Program-made: the position numbers and the translations under genes | Source of the DNA: Blastomyces gilchristii SLH14081 | Lineage: Eukaryota; Ascomycota; Eurotiomycetes; Onygenales; Ajellomycetaceae | Assembly (NCBI RefSeq): GCF_000003855.2 | Contig: NW_003101637.1 | Span: forward strand, 128,437-153,061 | Length of the DNA stretch: 24,625 nt | Direction of reading: 5' to 3' | Notes under the pieces: generated by a model | The model's input: the letters and a program-made list of their open reading frames with translations, nothing else | What the model was told of the DNA's origin: nothing | Database searches by the model: none | Part shown: one piece after another, positions 8,901 to 21,359 of the stretch | Position numbering within the stretch: position 1 is the first letter of the stretch | How the letters are laid out: each line of letters starts with the position of its first letter

Positions 8901-9320
8901 GCAGACAGTCAGTTCTCAAGACTCTGTTATAACTGTACATATTCTGATATTCAGCTTCTCTGAAGTCTGTGCATTTCTGACAGTCTTTATCCTAAATACA
9001 ATAATTGTCTGTACTGCAGATATAATACTCTCTACTTCTTTGAAGAGAAAAATTAATAGTTGTGAAAGAATTGAGTGTTATAGATATTAAGAGTGTGAGT
9101 GTGAGTTTTCTTTATTTTTTCTTTATTAATCTCTAAATTGTGTTCATAGTTCTGTTTATTTTCTTATTTTTTAGCTTTAATAAGAGTATGATTTCTTCTT
9201 CTTCTTATATACACTGCAGACTATTCATCTCAGTAGAAACTCATCATCTTATAGACTAGAATTTATAAATGACAGTATTAATATATTTATTATAATCAGA
9301 TTCTTAGTGAAGATCACATC

Positions 9321-12300
9321 ATTCTGACTTATCAGAATTCATAGTATAAAAGTCATGTCTCAGCTTCTGCAGATGTCTTATCTGCTCAGATGATTCTCAA
9401 GTGAACTTATTCATCTTATCAGAATATTCTTATCACTGAACCTTAAATCAGAGCTTATGATCTCACTTCTCTGAGTTAATAATCTCTTTGATCTGATATT
9501 CTCTTTCACTCTCTAGTATTTCATAAATAGAGTGATGAGTCACAGAATTCTCTTCTAAGAATTTCTTATATTCACAGAGTAAAAAGACATGAAAATCATT
9601 GTATATCTATAATCTAGATAGTAGTTTCAATCTATAGAACTATAAGCTAACTTTCTTCACAATCTTATAAGACTCTATTTATAAGAGATTCAGCTTCTTA
9701 CTAGATCTTTATATGATAATATTTTCTAGACTCAGTCAGACTTTATCATCTTTCTTGAAACTTATTATAATATACTTGAAGTTATAGTATCTCTTCTGAT
9801 ACTCTTGAGTCTTTCTCAAGAATTCACAGACTTTCTCTCAGATCTTCTGAATTCTCTCAGCCTGTTCACAGGTATCATCACACTCTATAGTATACTCTCA
9901 TAGATTCATCAAGATTATCTGCAGATGAGTTTCAGTGAGTATCTTAAAGAGAGTTTTATCTGTGCTGACATGCTTTAAGTTATTATATATAAACTTTATA
10001 AGTGATAATCAATACACTCAGTTATTCTAATTATAATTGACAAAGCACTGCAGATACTGTTCTAATATACTTATCAGATATTCTATCTGATCATCTATCT
10101 ATTGATAAAAGATCATACTTAGATCTCATAAGATCTTCAGTATAGTTATCAGATCAGATCAGAACTCTTCTATAAAGATTAATTCTCTGTCTAAGATAAT
10201 GTTTATAGATAATTTATACAATCAGATCACATCACAGATGAAGATATAAGCTAAATTCTTTAACTTCAAGTTCTTGTAAGTGAGTATAAAGTGTGTTATC
10301 TTGATAAAGTGATTCACTATCATCAGTACACTGTTAAAACAGGTATTATATATGTTCTTACTTTCAGAGAGACTTATAAGAGTATTCATTTCTAGCTGTT
10401 CTTAAGATTTCTGTAGAATGAGTAGAGAAGTAAGTTCTTTATATAATCTGAACTGCACTATCTATGAATTGTGATAAATAGTATAAGAATTCACTATCTT
10501 CTTTATAAGTTCTTACATCTTCAGTCAGAAGTATTTTCTTACAAGCAACTCATGAGTTCTAGTATCTGTAAAATAACTTATTAGAGAAGAGTCATGATAC
10601 CTTTTAATAAGTTCTATACATAGAAACTCATTCATAGATGTATAAATCTCACTCTCTCTTTATAAGAGATTATTTAAGTCTCTTCAATTCTTTATTTCTG
10701 CAGAATTGATTCCTGCTGTAAGTAGTTTCTGAATATACTGAGTATATTTATTCTTCAGTTATAGTTCAGACAATCTGAATAGAAGATCTTATAAAGACTT
10801 ATACTCTGTTTTCTCTTACATCAGATCTTTCACAGTACTTCTCAAAGTCTACAAACTCTTCAGATTATAGATACTCTCTTCAAGAATTCTCACAGAGATT
10901 CTCAGAGTGTTGACTCTCAGTGTTATAGAGAGTAGTTATACAGACTTCTTTTCTTTCTCTCTCTTCTTCTCTTATAGAGAATTGAGAGACTCTTCAGTCA
11001 ATCTCTTTGCAACACTCAGTCTGAGCATCTTATAAAGCTTTTCTATCTTCTCTAGTTTCTCTGTGTCTGTTATTCTAGTCTTCTTAATATAGTCTGATCT
11101 GTAAGAGAATCTATTCACTGAGTTCTTAGTTCTCTTAATATATTCTATCTTGAATCAGAACTCACTCAGTCTCTGAGCTCAGTGAATCTACTGCTGTGAG
11201 AGTTTCTTAATTGAAGTAAACTATTATAAGCTGTTATGATCAGTTCTAACAGTAATCACTGTTATAAGACTCTCAAAGTAGTAACATCAGTGATAGAAGA
11301 ATTTCACTATTATAAGAAGCTTCTGATTATAAATGTTATAGTTGATCTCTGTGAGTTGCATCTTCTATGAGAAAAAGGCCACTAAAACCCAGTTCTTATT
11401 TAACTGTAGTTATAAGACTATTTCTGAAATTATAAAGAAGAAGACATCTGTCTTCAATCTAATTAAGAGTAAGAGATCAAAGTGAAATAGTATTACTATA
11501 TTCATGAATATCTATTTCAAGCTTATAAAGACCTCATAAGCTTCTAAGATAAGAAAGTTCTCACAGTTCTTTCTTCTTAATAATCTTTTCATTCTCTGTT
11601 TATAAGATGACTTCTTCTTATTTTCACTCTTCAGTATATTTATAAGGGTTAAGAAGATTCTCATGAACACAAAGATAAATTATCTATAGAAATTCACAAA
11701 GCTCAGAAAGATCTGAATCTCATGAATACTAGTTAACTTTGATTATAATAGAATAGTCTTAATCTGTGAAGATTTCATCTGAATATCATCTGCAGTAATT
11801 ATATATTCTAGAAAATTAATCTGATAAGTACTGAAGTTATACTTTATAAGCTTAATATACAGTTCTGTCTCATCTAAGATCTTTAATATACTTTGCACAT
11901 GCTCAGTGTATTCTTTCTTATTTATAAAGTACATTATCACATCATCTAGATATATTATTATAAAAATATTCAGATATATATAAAGTGTTTTATTAATAAA
12001 AGACTGAAATATCACAGAGATATTAGTCAGATTAAAAGACATCACTAGATATTCAAACAATCTCAGTGCAGTTCTAAAGACAGTCTTTTATTCATTCTCA
12101 GACTGTATTCACAGCTGTGTATATATATTGATTATATTCAGTTCTATGAATATAACAGCTTTTATAAGACAGTTAATCACATTCTCAATCACAGATAGAG
12201 AGTAGTAGCTCTTTATTATCTTAGAGTTCAGATTACAGTAGTCTATATATAATCTGAGATCTTTATTCTTCTTCTTTATAAATATTACAGAGACTTCTGT

Positions 12301-12960
12301 GAAGATCTGTGAAAATCAGATAAAGTTATTCTTCAGATTCTTCTTTACATAGGCCTGCAAGACCTCTGTCTCATAATGAAACAGCTTATAAATTGATTCT
12401 CAGAAGGATTTCTACTCTTCTATTAAATCTATTATCAGATTCTTCTTACAGTGAGAAGAAAGCTCAGCTATCTTTGCTGAACTGAATATCTCTGTGAGAT
12501 CTCAGTATTTCTCTGATATCTGAAGCTCAGTTTTCATAACTGTGAGATTCTCAGACACTCACAAAGTTATTATATAGATGAGCTTGTCTTCTCTAATTAA
12601 CTCTGCAGTATTAACTGATTCTATCTTCATAAGTGAGTCTATTAACACTGATTGAAAGTATAAACCTGACTTATGAACAGCTATGTGTGAATTATGTCTT
12701 TGAAGTTATACAAGTCTTAAGTACATATCATCTATAATGTCTGTGATAATCACAGTTTTCAAAAATCTTCTTCAGATTTCAGAGAGATCTTGTAATTCAA
12801 AGATAACTCTTATAAGTCTCTCAGTTCTCAGATCTGAGTTCTCACACTCTGCTTATTATAAGAGCAGATTCTCAGTTTTCATTATTCAGCTCATTCACTC
12901 TGTAAGCTTTAGAGATACTACAGTAATCTGAGATTCTGAGTTTATCAATACTTCTTATAC
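9321..12960 (-). pseudogene. pol: gypsy element 2 Pol: protease, RT, RNase H, integrase, chromodomain
   Basis: This is the polyprotein that copies and integrates the element. Going down in coordinate: a weak protease region (about 12700-12550); the pre-RT block (about 12500-12360); the reverse transcriptase with VSVIFIKKKNKDLRLYIDYC near 12300 and an unbroken stretch at 12060-11743 holding FEYLVMSFNLTN and the catalytic YLDD at 11952-11941; RNase H (about 11640-11000); integrase (about 10690-9790) with a degraded HHCC finger beginning YHDSSL, then VNHFI, LDRELIF and LEQYLQCFVNY; a GPY/F-like block; and a C-terminal chromodomain at 9560-9321 with EYQIKEIINSEK. Trp codons are almost all TGA. 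The chromodomain would have steered integration to methylated-histone chromatin. Frameshifts between blocks are likely. Confidence 0.9.
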
Positions 12961-14181
12961 TTGCAGAACAGCAGTACTGCAGTGCAGTCTCTCTCTATAA
13001 GTAAGCATTTTCATTAAGAGAGTAACAGATTCAGATGTCAGCTTTAAGATTCTTAAGAAGGCTGTTACTGACTCTGTCTGCAACTTCTCAAATTTCTATT
13101 TTAATTTATTCAGATAGTTTACATGAAGATGTTCTGATTTAGAATAGATAAAGTAAAGTCTCTTTTTCTTAGTCTCTCTATTATACACTCTACTTATAAG
13201 AGCTTATAAAGCTCTTTCTCTCTGCTCAGCAGTCAGACACAAATCTCTCTATATCTTATCATCTTTTTCTGATAAATCTGTTCTCTGTTATTCTAGCTCT
13301 CACAGAGCTGATTAATGATTCACTCTTCACAGATCTGTGACTCTCACAGTGATTTATAAGTAATGAATAAAAGTCATCAGTTTCTTCAGAATCAAGAACT
13401 TAGAGCCTTGCTCAATGAGCTTATTTCATATATCTTTATTCAGTCTCTTTATAAATATCATCATTCAGATCTTGTTTCAGAGCCCTGTTTTCATAGATTT
13501 TAATTCACATCATAATTCTATAAAGTGCTGTGAGTCATCTTCATCAGATTTCTCATCTCTTTTTCTAATATTAATAATCACAGTTCAGGTGTTCTCTGTC
13601 TGACTCACAGAGTTTCTCAACTTATTCTCTAGATAGATCTTGAGAACAGATCAGTGAGATCTCTTATAATCATTTTCTAGATGATTCAGCCAGTTCTTGA
13701 CTTCAATGTAATAGAGATCTGTTATTATATAGATGACAGCTTCTTCATCTTTCATATTACATAGTCAGGCTTGTAAGTCAATTTTAAATACAAACTCATA
13801 AAAGCTTTTATAGATTATGATTTAATAAGTGATCTTAAGTAATCACAGCTTAAGAAAGTCTCTTTTCAATTCATGAGTATCTCTGAAGATCATGTCTAGA
13901 GACTCAGTTTAAGAGTGTTTGCAGACAGTAAGCATTTCTTATAGAAAAATAGCTTGATTCTGCAGAAGATGCTCAAGAATGTTCTTCACTGAGATTGATT
14001 CATTTATTAATTTGAAGAATTCCTCTGTCACAGATGCAGAGAATGATGTCTCATAAGTGATTGATAAGTTCTCTGAGACTTCTTTCACAGAGATTATTCA
14101 TGATTCAGATGACTGCTTCTGAGTGTCTGTAGTAGAGTTCACAGAGGTTGAAGCACATGAGTTTCTAGTTCTTTCAGTCAT
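12961..14181 (-). pseudogene. gag: gypsy element 2 Gag
   Basis: ATG at 14181-14179, 32 bases inside the 5' LTR, opens a frame starting MTERTRNSCASTSVNSTTD, rich in Ser and Thr as chromovirus Gag N-termini often are. Stops appear from about residue 28 (TGA) onward. I cannot identify a zinc knuckle with confidence; the region near 13100 is too changed. The assignment rests mainly on position between the 5' LTR and pol. The boundary with pol is approximate. Confidence 0.65.
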
Positions 14182-14213
14182 AACAGATAGTTGCTGACTG
14201 ACTGAGCTTGAAA

Positions 14214-14470
14214 TGTAAGAATAAGTGCTCACAGGTGATTATTCAGGTGTTTACAGCTTGATATGATATATACTGTCAACTACTAGAAGTATTCACAGTA
14301 GAAAGATAAAAGATAGAAGTTAAATATATAATAGCATTCAAGCTGAGTTGTGAATAGTATTCACAAACTTCAGTCTGTATAGTTGTATGTAGTCAAGAGC
14401 CGCTAGCTCTATTGGTTACACAAGAGATAGAAATAGGGGTAAAGAATCCGCGAGGAGCGGGATTCTTACA
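14214..14470 (-). repeat. 5' LTR of gypsy element 2
   Basis: 257 bases, TGTAAG to CTTACA. Here the outer end (14400-14470) keeps GAGCCGC, ATTGGTTACACAAG and AATCCGCGAGGAGCGGG, while the inner end (14225-14290) is mutated relative to the other LTR. Minus-strand promoter and start signals would lie here, but no clear TATA box is distinguishable in this AT-rich DNA. Confidence 0.95.
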
Positions 14471-14475
14471 TTATT

Positions 14476-15667
14476 CTTATCTTCAGATTGTATTTAAATA
14501 CAAAGTTAATTTTATACTTCTTCAAGAATTAATCTTTGATACTGAGCAAAAGTATATCATTCTTATTCAAGCTATTACTGCTTTCTACCTGAACAATGTG
14601 AGATAAAATCAAGAGTAGTATTTTATAAGAGAAAAAGATTAAGATATCAATTTAATCTGAGATTTGATATCATATCTGACTCTGATATTCTAGTGAGTGA
14701 TATTATAGATAAAGAGAGTGAGTTTGATACTATACAACTTATAAATATCTATATTGAAAAGTCATTAAAAGAAAACAACAATATCTGAATAATTAATAGA
14801 GGATTTTTAAATATAACTCTCTTAAAAAACTCTATAATTGAAGAAGAAGTCAATGCACATCATCTCTCATGAAATTCAGAATGCAGAAGAGCAGTAAGAG
14901 TAGATAAACTGATTAAATAAATCTTTAAGTATTCAATAGATTTAGTTAACAAGTCTGATCAACAAACATTCTTTATAAAAGACATGAAACAGACATCTAT
15001 TATAGATCTAACTTTCATATAATAAAATCTAATTGAAAAAAGACTTATAAACTGATTTATTAATTCAAATAAGACCTCAGAATCAGATCATGAGATCATT
15101 CAATTTAATATTGAACTGAGTGACAAATAAATGAGTGAAAATCCTCTTCTTTCTAATCAATATAACTTTGAAAAAGCTGATTGAAAAGCAGTTGAAGAAA
15201 GTATAAAACAGCTAAAATCTGCAAAGCAGAGTGAGCTCTATTGAAATCAGAGTCAAGATATCTCAAATGAAATACTTAAGAATAGAGTAAAGCTGATTAT
15301 ATCTATTCTTCTAATAAGTATTAGAGAAAGTATTTCAAAGAAAAAGTCTTCTGAATATTTCAATTCTGATGAAATGAGAATATCACTACTAAAGAAAAAC
15401 AATAAGTCACTGTTAAGTGAGATTGAAAGAATAACTTAATATCTGATAAAGAGTTTAAAGCTATCAGAAATGAATACTTTTCAGATATTAAAAGAGCTAA
15501 AACAGACTACTGAAACAAATTTCTTAAAGAAGTATAAGAAAAAGAGGTTTTTAAAGCCTTCAACTATACTAAAACAAGAAGTGTAGCAAAGCTTTCAATC
15601 ATAGAATATCAGTTTCAGAATACATCATATATAGTAAACTCTTTTGAGAAAAAGTATTAAGCTTTTA
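14476..15667 (+). pseudogene. LINE ORF2, endonuclease domain and linker
   Basis: This is the AP-type endonuclease that nicks target DNA to prime reverse transcription. FILLQEL at 14511-14531 carries the catalytic Glu of the family (the xQE motif). HHSWNSECRRAVRVDK lies near 14858-14905. QTSIIDLTF lies near 14992. SDHEIIQFNI from 15083 contains the final Ser-Asp-His motif. Stops, mostly TGA, are frequent. After about 15130 comes the long variable linker, rich in Lys and Ser, which is interrupted by gypsy element 1. The N-terminal residues of the domain are at 7138-7222. Copy 2 at 1-1016 shows the same segment without the interruption. Confidence 0.88.
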
Positions 15668-15940
15668 TATGGCGGCTGCGCCCGATCCAATCATATACAC
15701 TATTTCATTACACTTCATAGATTCCGCTGAAAGCTTCTCATTCTTGATGGCTGATTCTCAGCTGAAAAATTCAGCAGCATTGGTTATTCTTTCTGGCTCT
15801 GGAAACTTTTACTGTGTACATGTTGTAAATATTTACTCCTGATTACTGGATTCTTATACTTCTTTTTTTCTCTCTAATGTTTTCACTTTGTATATAAGAT
15901 CTATATATTATACTAATCTATTCAGTGTACATTTCTTACA
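15668..15940 (+). repeat. 5' LTR of gypsy element 1
   Basis: 273 bases matching 21090-21359. The outer end keeps GGCGGCTGCGCCCGATCC, and the inner end is mutated (CAGTGTACATT against CAGCGTAAGCC in the other LTR). Confidence 0.93.
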
Positions 15941-16242
15941 CTTATAAAGTGTTCATTGTCTTCTTATTAGAAATGATTATTCACACTTATTGTCTTCTCA
16001 TTAGAAATGATTATCTACTGAGATATCTGAATGCGAAATAACATGTAAGAAATAGAGAAATGATTAAACAGTTAAATAAACACTGAGTTTCTAGATAGAA
16101 GCTTACTCATCAGTCATTCTGACCCTGTAACAAGATCTTATAAAGAGAATGTCAGTGAAAGATCTGAGCGTTCTGACACCTTAAGTATATGAGATATTTA
16201 TATGATTACATTTCTCCCGATTTCACAGATATCACATATTCA

Positions 16243-17440
16243 ATGAATGATACAGCTATGCCTACTGATAATATAAGAGAACTCTTGAACATAAGCATAG
16301 ATGCAGTGCCACAGTGACTTCAAGTAATATTAAAATTACAACAGCAACAGATAGCTGATATGCATGTCACTCAAAAATATCAATATAAGGAAATTCAATG
16401 ATTATCTCAACTAGAAATCTCTGTTTAAGTAATTTTAACACTGACTGAATCAGATATGAATATATAAGTGTTAAAGAAATGTCTAAGTGCTTCTACATAT
16501 TTTAATACTTCTGATCTCACTCTCTATCTATCATGAAGATTGGAAATGCTTGTGAAACTAAGTGTAGATAAAGATATCATCAGTTTATTAACTAATTAAG
16601 ATTGATATATTAATAGTTGATTGAAAGATTGTGTACAATAGAAGTTTTATTCATGAATAAAAGTATGTAAATCAGTATTGTGAATGTCTGATAATATTAT
16701 CAAATATCTTGATATTCTGTTCTGAGACACTTCTATATAATAGAAAGTATTAGATTGATTACAGAATATCTGACAGAGAAATACTTCTCTCATAATATTT
16801 ATCTCTGACTTTGATATCAATATTCTAGAAGTAGATGATTAATCTTGAAAGAATTGAATAAAGATTAGTATGCTTAAGAAAAGATTTACTTTTAAACTCT
16901 TACAGATTCTTATAAGTTTAGATGAAGACTCAACTTATGAAGACTTCTGTATATAACTTCAGACATTGAATGACTGTCTGACTAAGCTTAAGAGTATACA
17001 GAACAGTGATAGAAGATGTTACATCTCAGTCACTCATACATCTGTGCTAAAGAACGATAATGCAGATATCATGAATTGAGTGAACTCAAATATCTATTTA
17101 TAAGCAAGAATTTTTGCTATCTGAACAGGCTTCTAAGTCTCTGAGATCACTTCTGAAGAAGTCACTGATTGATGTTAATAATAGATATATATCAATTGTA
17201 ACTGATCAGAATATATTACTTTCAACTGCTAATCAGTCTATATATCTTCATATTTAAAAGAAAGATGAATACTGGCAGTCTGTATCAATTACATTGTATT
17301 AAAGAAAGATTTGAAAGATAACTATAAGAATACTCTGATAAAAGAGGAAAAAGATTAGCTTTTGTTCAAATTCTTAAATAGAAGCTTAAAGAGATTAGAT
17401 AACAATAATTTGAAGAGAAAATAACAATAAATATAATTCT
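16243..17440 (+). pseudogene. gag: gypsy element 1 Gag
   Basis: ATG at 16243 opens a frame reading MNDTAMPTDNIRELLNIS and, after a TGA at a likely Trp, a Gln-rich stretch (ILKLQQQQIADMHVTQKY). It lies about 300 bases inside the 5' LTR, the usual place for a chromovirus Gag start. Further downstream the frame is broken by many TGA and TAA codons, and I cannot place a zinc knuckle. The assignment is by position, with the protease domain following directly. Confidence 0.65.
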
Positions 17441-17454
17441 TGTATCTACTGTGA

Positions 17455-17790
17455 TTGATAACATGTATAATATGAAAATTATGATAGACAGTGATCTATG
17501 TTACTATGCAATAATTAAATCTTCAGTAGTAAGATATTATAATCTTCAGTGTATTTTCTTTTTAAAACTCTGACTTCTTGCATGATTTGATGATTCAAAA
17601 GACATTTACATCTGTTATATGATAAAACTAAATATAGATATCAGTGAATATCAATATGAAGATGCTTATATATCTGAAGTTAATAATCTTGACTATAATC
17701 TTATATCAGAACTTGTCTGACTATCTGAATAAGATATCTTATTAAATGCTTAAAATAGAAGCTTAATATTCTCTAACAATGATAGAATTC
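17455..17790 (+). pseudogene. gypsy element 1 aspartic protease domain
   Basis: The frame shows MKIMIDSD with the active-site triad Asp-Ser-Gly changed to Asp-Ser-Asp at 17487-17495 (GGT to GAT explains it). Further on come LNIDISEYQYEDAYI and LDYNLISEL, resembling the second half of a retropepsin fold before the RT. It would have cut Gag-Pol. The substituted Gly alone would inactivate it, and stops are present as well. Confidence 0.7.
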
Positions 17791-18059
17791 ACAAAGATAA
17801 TATTTATAAGACTATGAATCTTACACAGATCACTGTCATTACTTATAAAATGCTTTAAAAAAGAAGTTATTGATGAGACTGCTGAAAAAGTCACTGATAG
17901 CAGAATTATATAGTAATTTATTTCATCAGTCTGACTAATATCAAGAAAGTTATAGAGAAGTTATTCTATACTATCATAACAGATTCTCATATAAAACTCT
18001 CTCAACAGTATCACAAATATTCATATATCTTCTCATAAGATAATATTATGAATATACTC

Positions 18060-19340
18060 TTCTTACAAGACTCAGAAGTGAATCACATTATCAAGTAGAA
18101 AAGAGATTATTAGATCCAGTCATATAGATCTCTCTATAGTCTGAGATGACTCTCTCTCAGAGACACTCAATGATCTGTTGAATAAGAGATCATATGTATA
18201 GCAACTCTTTACTACAGCTCTATCTCTTTACAAAGAAATCAGAATAAAGAACTCTGATTCTGTGTGAACTATTAAGATCTGAACAGATTGATAAAGAAAG
18301 ATCATTATCTCTTATCTCTCATCAATGAAACTCTAGTATATATTAAGTAAGCTCAATGATTTACAAAGTGAGATGTTATCACTGTGTTTCATAAGATTTA
18401 TATTACTGAAGAAGATGAATGACTTATAGTATTTCAAATATATTATAATCTCTTTGAATGAGTAGTACACTCTTGATCTGACTGACACTCTCAGTATATT
18501 TCAGAAGTATACTAACTGAGTACTCTGAGATTTTCTTAATAACTTTGTATCAGTATAGCTAGATGACATTCTCATCTTTATTAATAAATTCAGGAAGAAA
18601 CATCAGAAACATGTGTAGAGAGTATAATAATAATTACAAGAAGCAGAACTATCAATAGATATTAATAAGTATGATTTTGAAGTCAAGAATATAAAATATC
18701 TAGATTTTAGCATAAAAGCTGATAAGAGAATTTGAATGAATTCTGAGAAGATCTCTGTCATTCTTGAATGAGAAGCTTCATATACTGTGAAAGATATATA
18801 AAGCTTCATCAGATTTGCTAACTTCTATTGATAATTAATATAAAACTTCTCAGATATGATAAGACCACTTATAAAACTTATTAAGAAGAACTCAGTATTT
18901 CAGTAATGAGTAAATACTGAAGCTGCATTTATATAAATAAAGAAGATATTTATTAATACTTCTCAGTTAATAATATTTAATTCTGATTGTGAGATAGTTA
19001 TTAAAGCTGACTTCTCTGACTATATCACAGAAGAAGCTATACTATAATATGATGATAAAGATATCTTATAATTATATATCTTTATATCTAAGAAACTGAG
19101 TTCTGCTGAATACAATTATGAGATCTATAATAAAAAACTTCTCATGATTATACACTGTCTAGAAGAATGAGATTCTGAACTCTGAAGTATCTTCAAATTT
19201 AAGATAATCACAGATTATAAAAATCTCAAGTATTTCACAATTATCTATAAGCTTACTGAATGTCAGATGTAATAATCTGAGCTATTAAACTATTTTTATT
19301 TCACTATACACTATTGCTCTAGCAGTCAGAACTCATTGAT
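18060..19340 (+). pseudogene. pol: gypsy element 1 reverse transcriptase and RNase H
   Basis: The blocks are those of a Ty3/gypsy RT: KKDHYLLSLINETL near 18290-18330; a DVITVFHKIYITEEDE block from about 18372 followed by TGA for Trp; YYNLFE and another TGA for Trp; then LDDILIF at 18559-18579, the catalytic LDD with the preceding Tyr turned into TAG; and the thumb block DINKYDFEVKNIKYLDF. RNase H follows at about 18960-19330, with FNSDCEIVIKADFSDYIT, KKLSSAEYNYEIYNKKLL and ITDYKNLKYF. The frame order matches element 2, but the sequences differ enough that the two are separate families. Confidence 0.92.
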
Positions 19341-19510
19341 AAATGCTCTCTTATGATAAGAGTAGAATATACCTTTCAATGTAATAGACACTCATTGAAT
19401 GAACTGAGAACACTGACTCTTAGATCTGAAGATACTAGTTAATTAAGATGAAACAACTCATAACACTATATATACTTCTCTGATTAGAACACTCTCTCTC
19501 TGAACTGTCA

Positions 19511-19570
19511 CTGACACTGATACTGACACTGATACTGACACTGATACTGACACTGATACTGATACTGATA
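19511..19570 (+). repeat. 12-bp minisatellite between RNase H and integrase
   Basis: Five tandem units of CTGACACTGATA (the last slightly changed). In the likely pol frame they encode a Thr-Asp dipeptide run, an acidic flexible linker between the RNase H and integrase domains. Confidence 0.9.
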
Positions 19571-19849
19571 TCTCAACTTCTTCTGAATCTACACTGAATG
19601 AATTATGATATACAACAGCTCAAACTGTTGAACTTCTTTAAGTACTCACTGAAGCAGTATGTCAAGAAGCACTCTAATTTCTCTCAGAACTATGTATAAG
19701 AACTGACATCTCAGAATACTTAATTAATGATAATAATACTCTGTAATTCTGTAAATAACATTGAATCTCTCACTCTGAATTCTTACACACTCAGATAGTG
19801 TAAGAGATGTATAATTTATATATAACTGATGACTCAGATTATGAGTAAC

Positions 19850-21095
19850 TGTATTAAATAATCTCTTGAGAATTCTACTGATCTGAGATATTAAACAGTA
19901 TCAGACATTTTATCTGAAACTGCAACTATTGTTCTTCTATTATCTTGTGAAAGAACTGTAGAAAAGATCTACTGAAATCACTTAATATCTCTTATAGAAT
20001 CTAATACAATATAGTAATTAACTTTGTTATTAATCTCTCTGAGAGTAAGAATTGTAGAAGCATTCCGATCATTGTAAACTAATTGAGCAAAGATGTAATA
20101 TTGAAATCTTATAATAAGATAAATACTGCATAAGTCACTGAAGTCTTTCTACAGAGTCTGTTCTATTGAATACATGAATTACTGAGATTTATAGTATTGA
20201 ATTGAGACTGTCAATTTGTAAGTACTTTCTGAACAATAATCTGTCAAGTTCTCATGATTATATACTGTTTGTTAACTATCTATTACTCTGAGACTGATAA
20301 TACATTAGAATAAATAATTCAAACTGTAAAGAACTATCTTTATAAGTTCTGTAATTATTCACAGAATAATTGATATGATCTACTTCTACATGAAGAGATT
20401 GCTATCAATGATTGAAATGTTGTCTTAACAGATGTAAGTCTGTTTTTTCTTATGTACAGTTATCATATAAAGATGTTGAATCTTCTAGAGATCACACAGT
20501 TTACACTGAATCTCTACAGTTCAATTCAGATCACTGATAATATATTAATAAAGCTCTGAGATGTCTATGACTGAGTAGAAGTCTTCATAATAAGTGCTAC
20601 ATAAGATCAAGAAGATTGAATTAATATTCACTGAGATTCTGCTGAGTAATATAAGATGAAAGATCTCATGTAATTGAATCTTAAGAATATATGAATTCCA
20701 CACTCATCTCATACACTGAATTACTGTTATATCAAGTGTAAAGTGATAGAAGTTATAGACAGTCATAACTACTGTCTTAACATATTATCAGAGATTTTTA
20801 ATGTCGTTTATACAAGCTGACTCTGCTGTGCTGTTATCAATCTGTTCTCTTCTCAACTGACTTCTGACTGACAGTCACCAGGAATCATAGAAGAAGATAA
20901 TGAACTTGAATGAGAGATTGAAGTTATTCTTGATAAGAAGATTTCACAGCTGTAGCTGACAATATCTTATGAATGAGTGATAATAATTGTCTGATATAAA
21001 CTTCTGAGCTCAGTATTATTCTGAGACAGCAGCTCATTCTGAGACTACACATTTACAGCTCTATATCACTTCTGAAAAGAAGGAGCTAATATGAC
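19850..21095 (+). pseudogene. gypsy element 1 integrase with C-terminal chromodomain
   Basis: This domain would insert the DNA copy. A degraded zinc-finger end is followed by YNIVINFVINLSES (first catalytic Asp region) near 20010-20045, LSKDVILKSYNKI near 20080, a broken second Asp block with TGA near 20200, and FCNYSQNN followed by TGA near 20350. The tail has IIEEDNELE, TGA, then EIEVILDKKISQL near 20885-20955, which fits the start of a chromodomain, and the frame continues to KEGANMTG beside the 3' LTR. The chromodomain call is moderate because its aromatic cage residues fall at stops. Confidence 0.82.
21074..21085 (+). other. polypurine tract of gypsy element 1
   Basis: GAAAAGAAGGAG just upstream of the 3' LTR. 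This is the expected plus-strand primer, and here it still overlaps the pol tail. Confidence 0.75.
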
Positions 21096-21359
21096 GGGCT
21101 GCGCTTGATCAATCATATAGACTATTTCATTACACTTTATAGATTTCACTGAAAGATCTGATTCTCAGTCACTGATTCTCAGCTACAAAACTCACAGAAT
21201 TTCTATTCTTTCATCTCAAAGCTTTACTATGTATGTATATAAATATTCACTTTGATTACTGATTTCTGTACTTTCTCTTTTTTTCTTCTCTAATGTTTTT
21301 CACTTTTGTATTTTAAGACCTATATATTATATCAATCTATTCAGCGTAAGCCTCTTACA
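21090..21359 (+). repeat. 3' LTR of gypsy element 1
   Basis: 270 bases. The inner start is more mutated (GCGCTTGATC against GCGCCCGATCC), and the outer end retains CAGCGTAAGCCTCTTACA. Confidence 0.93.

Larger units (their letters stand above)
7218..14475 (-). mobile_element. Ty3/gypsy chromovirus-type retrotransposon (element 2) with target duplication
   Basis: This is a full-length LTR retrotransposon of 7,248 bases (7223-14470), read from right to left. Exact 5-bp duplications TTATT lie at 7218-7222 and 14471-14475. LTRs of 257-258 bases begin TGTAAGAAT (on either strand) and end ATTCTTACA. The gag-pol order is Gag, protease, reverse transcriptase, RNase H, integrase, chromodomain, which is the Metaviridae chromovirus order. 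About 1.8 kb lies between the pol end and the 3' LTR, which is long for this group and includes one candidate extra reading frame. All domains carry stops. It sits in the LINE endonuclease region. Confidence 0.95.

Noticed and set aside
14412..14606. 64-codon plus-strand open frame
   Set aside because: It is a chance fusion of the gypsy LTR end with LINE endonuclease sequence. Only the part after 14476 is meaningful.
15670..21359. Gypsy element 1 with TG-start LTRs and a 7-bp duplication (TTTTATA)
   Set aside because: Both LTRs are preceded by TA, so a 5-bp TTTTA duplication with a mutated TG at 15668 is simpler and matches the family norm.
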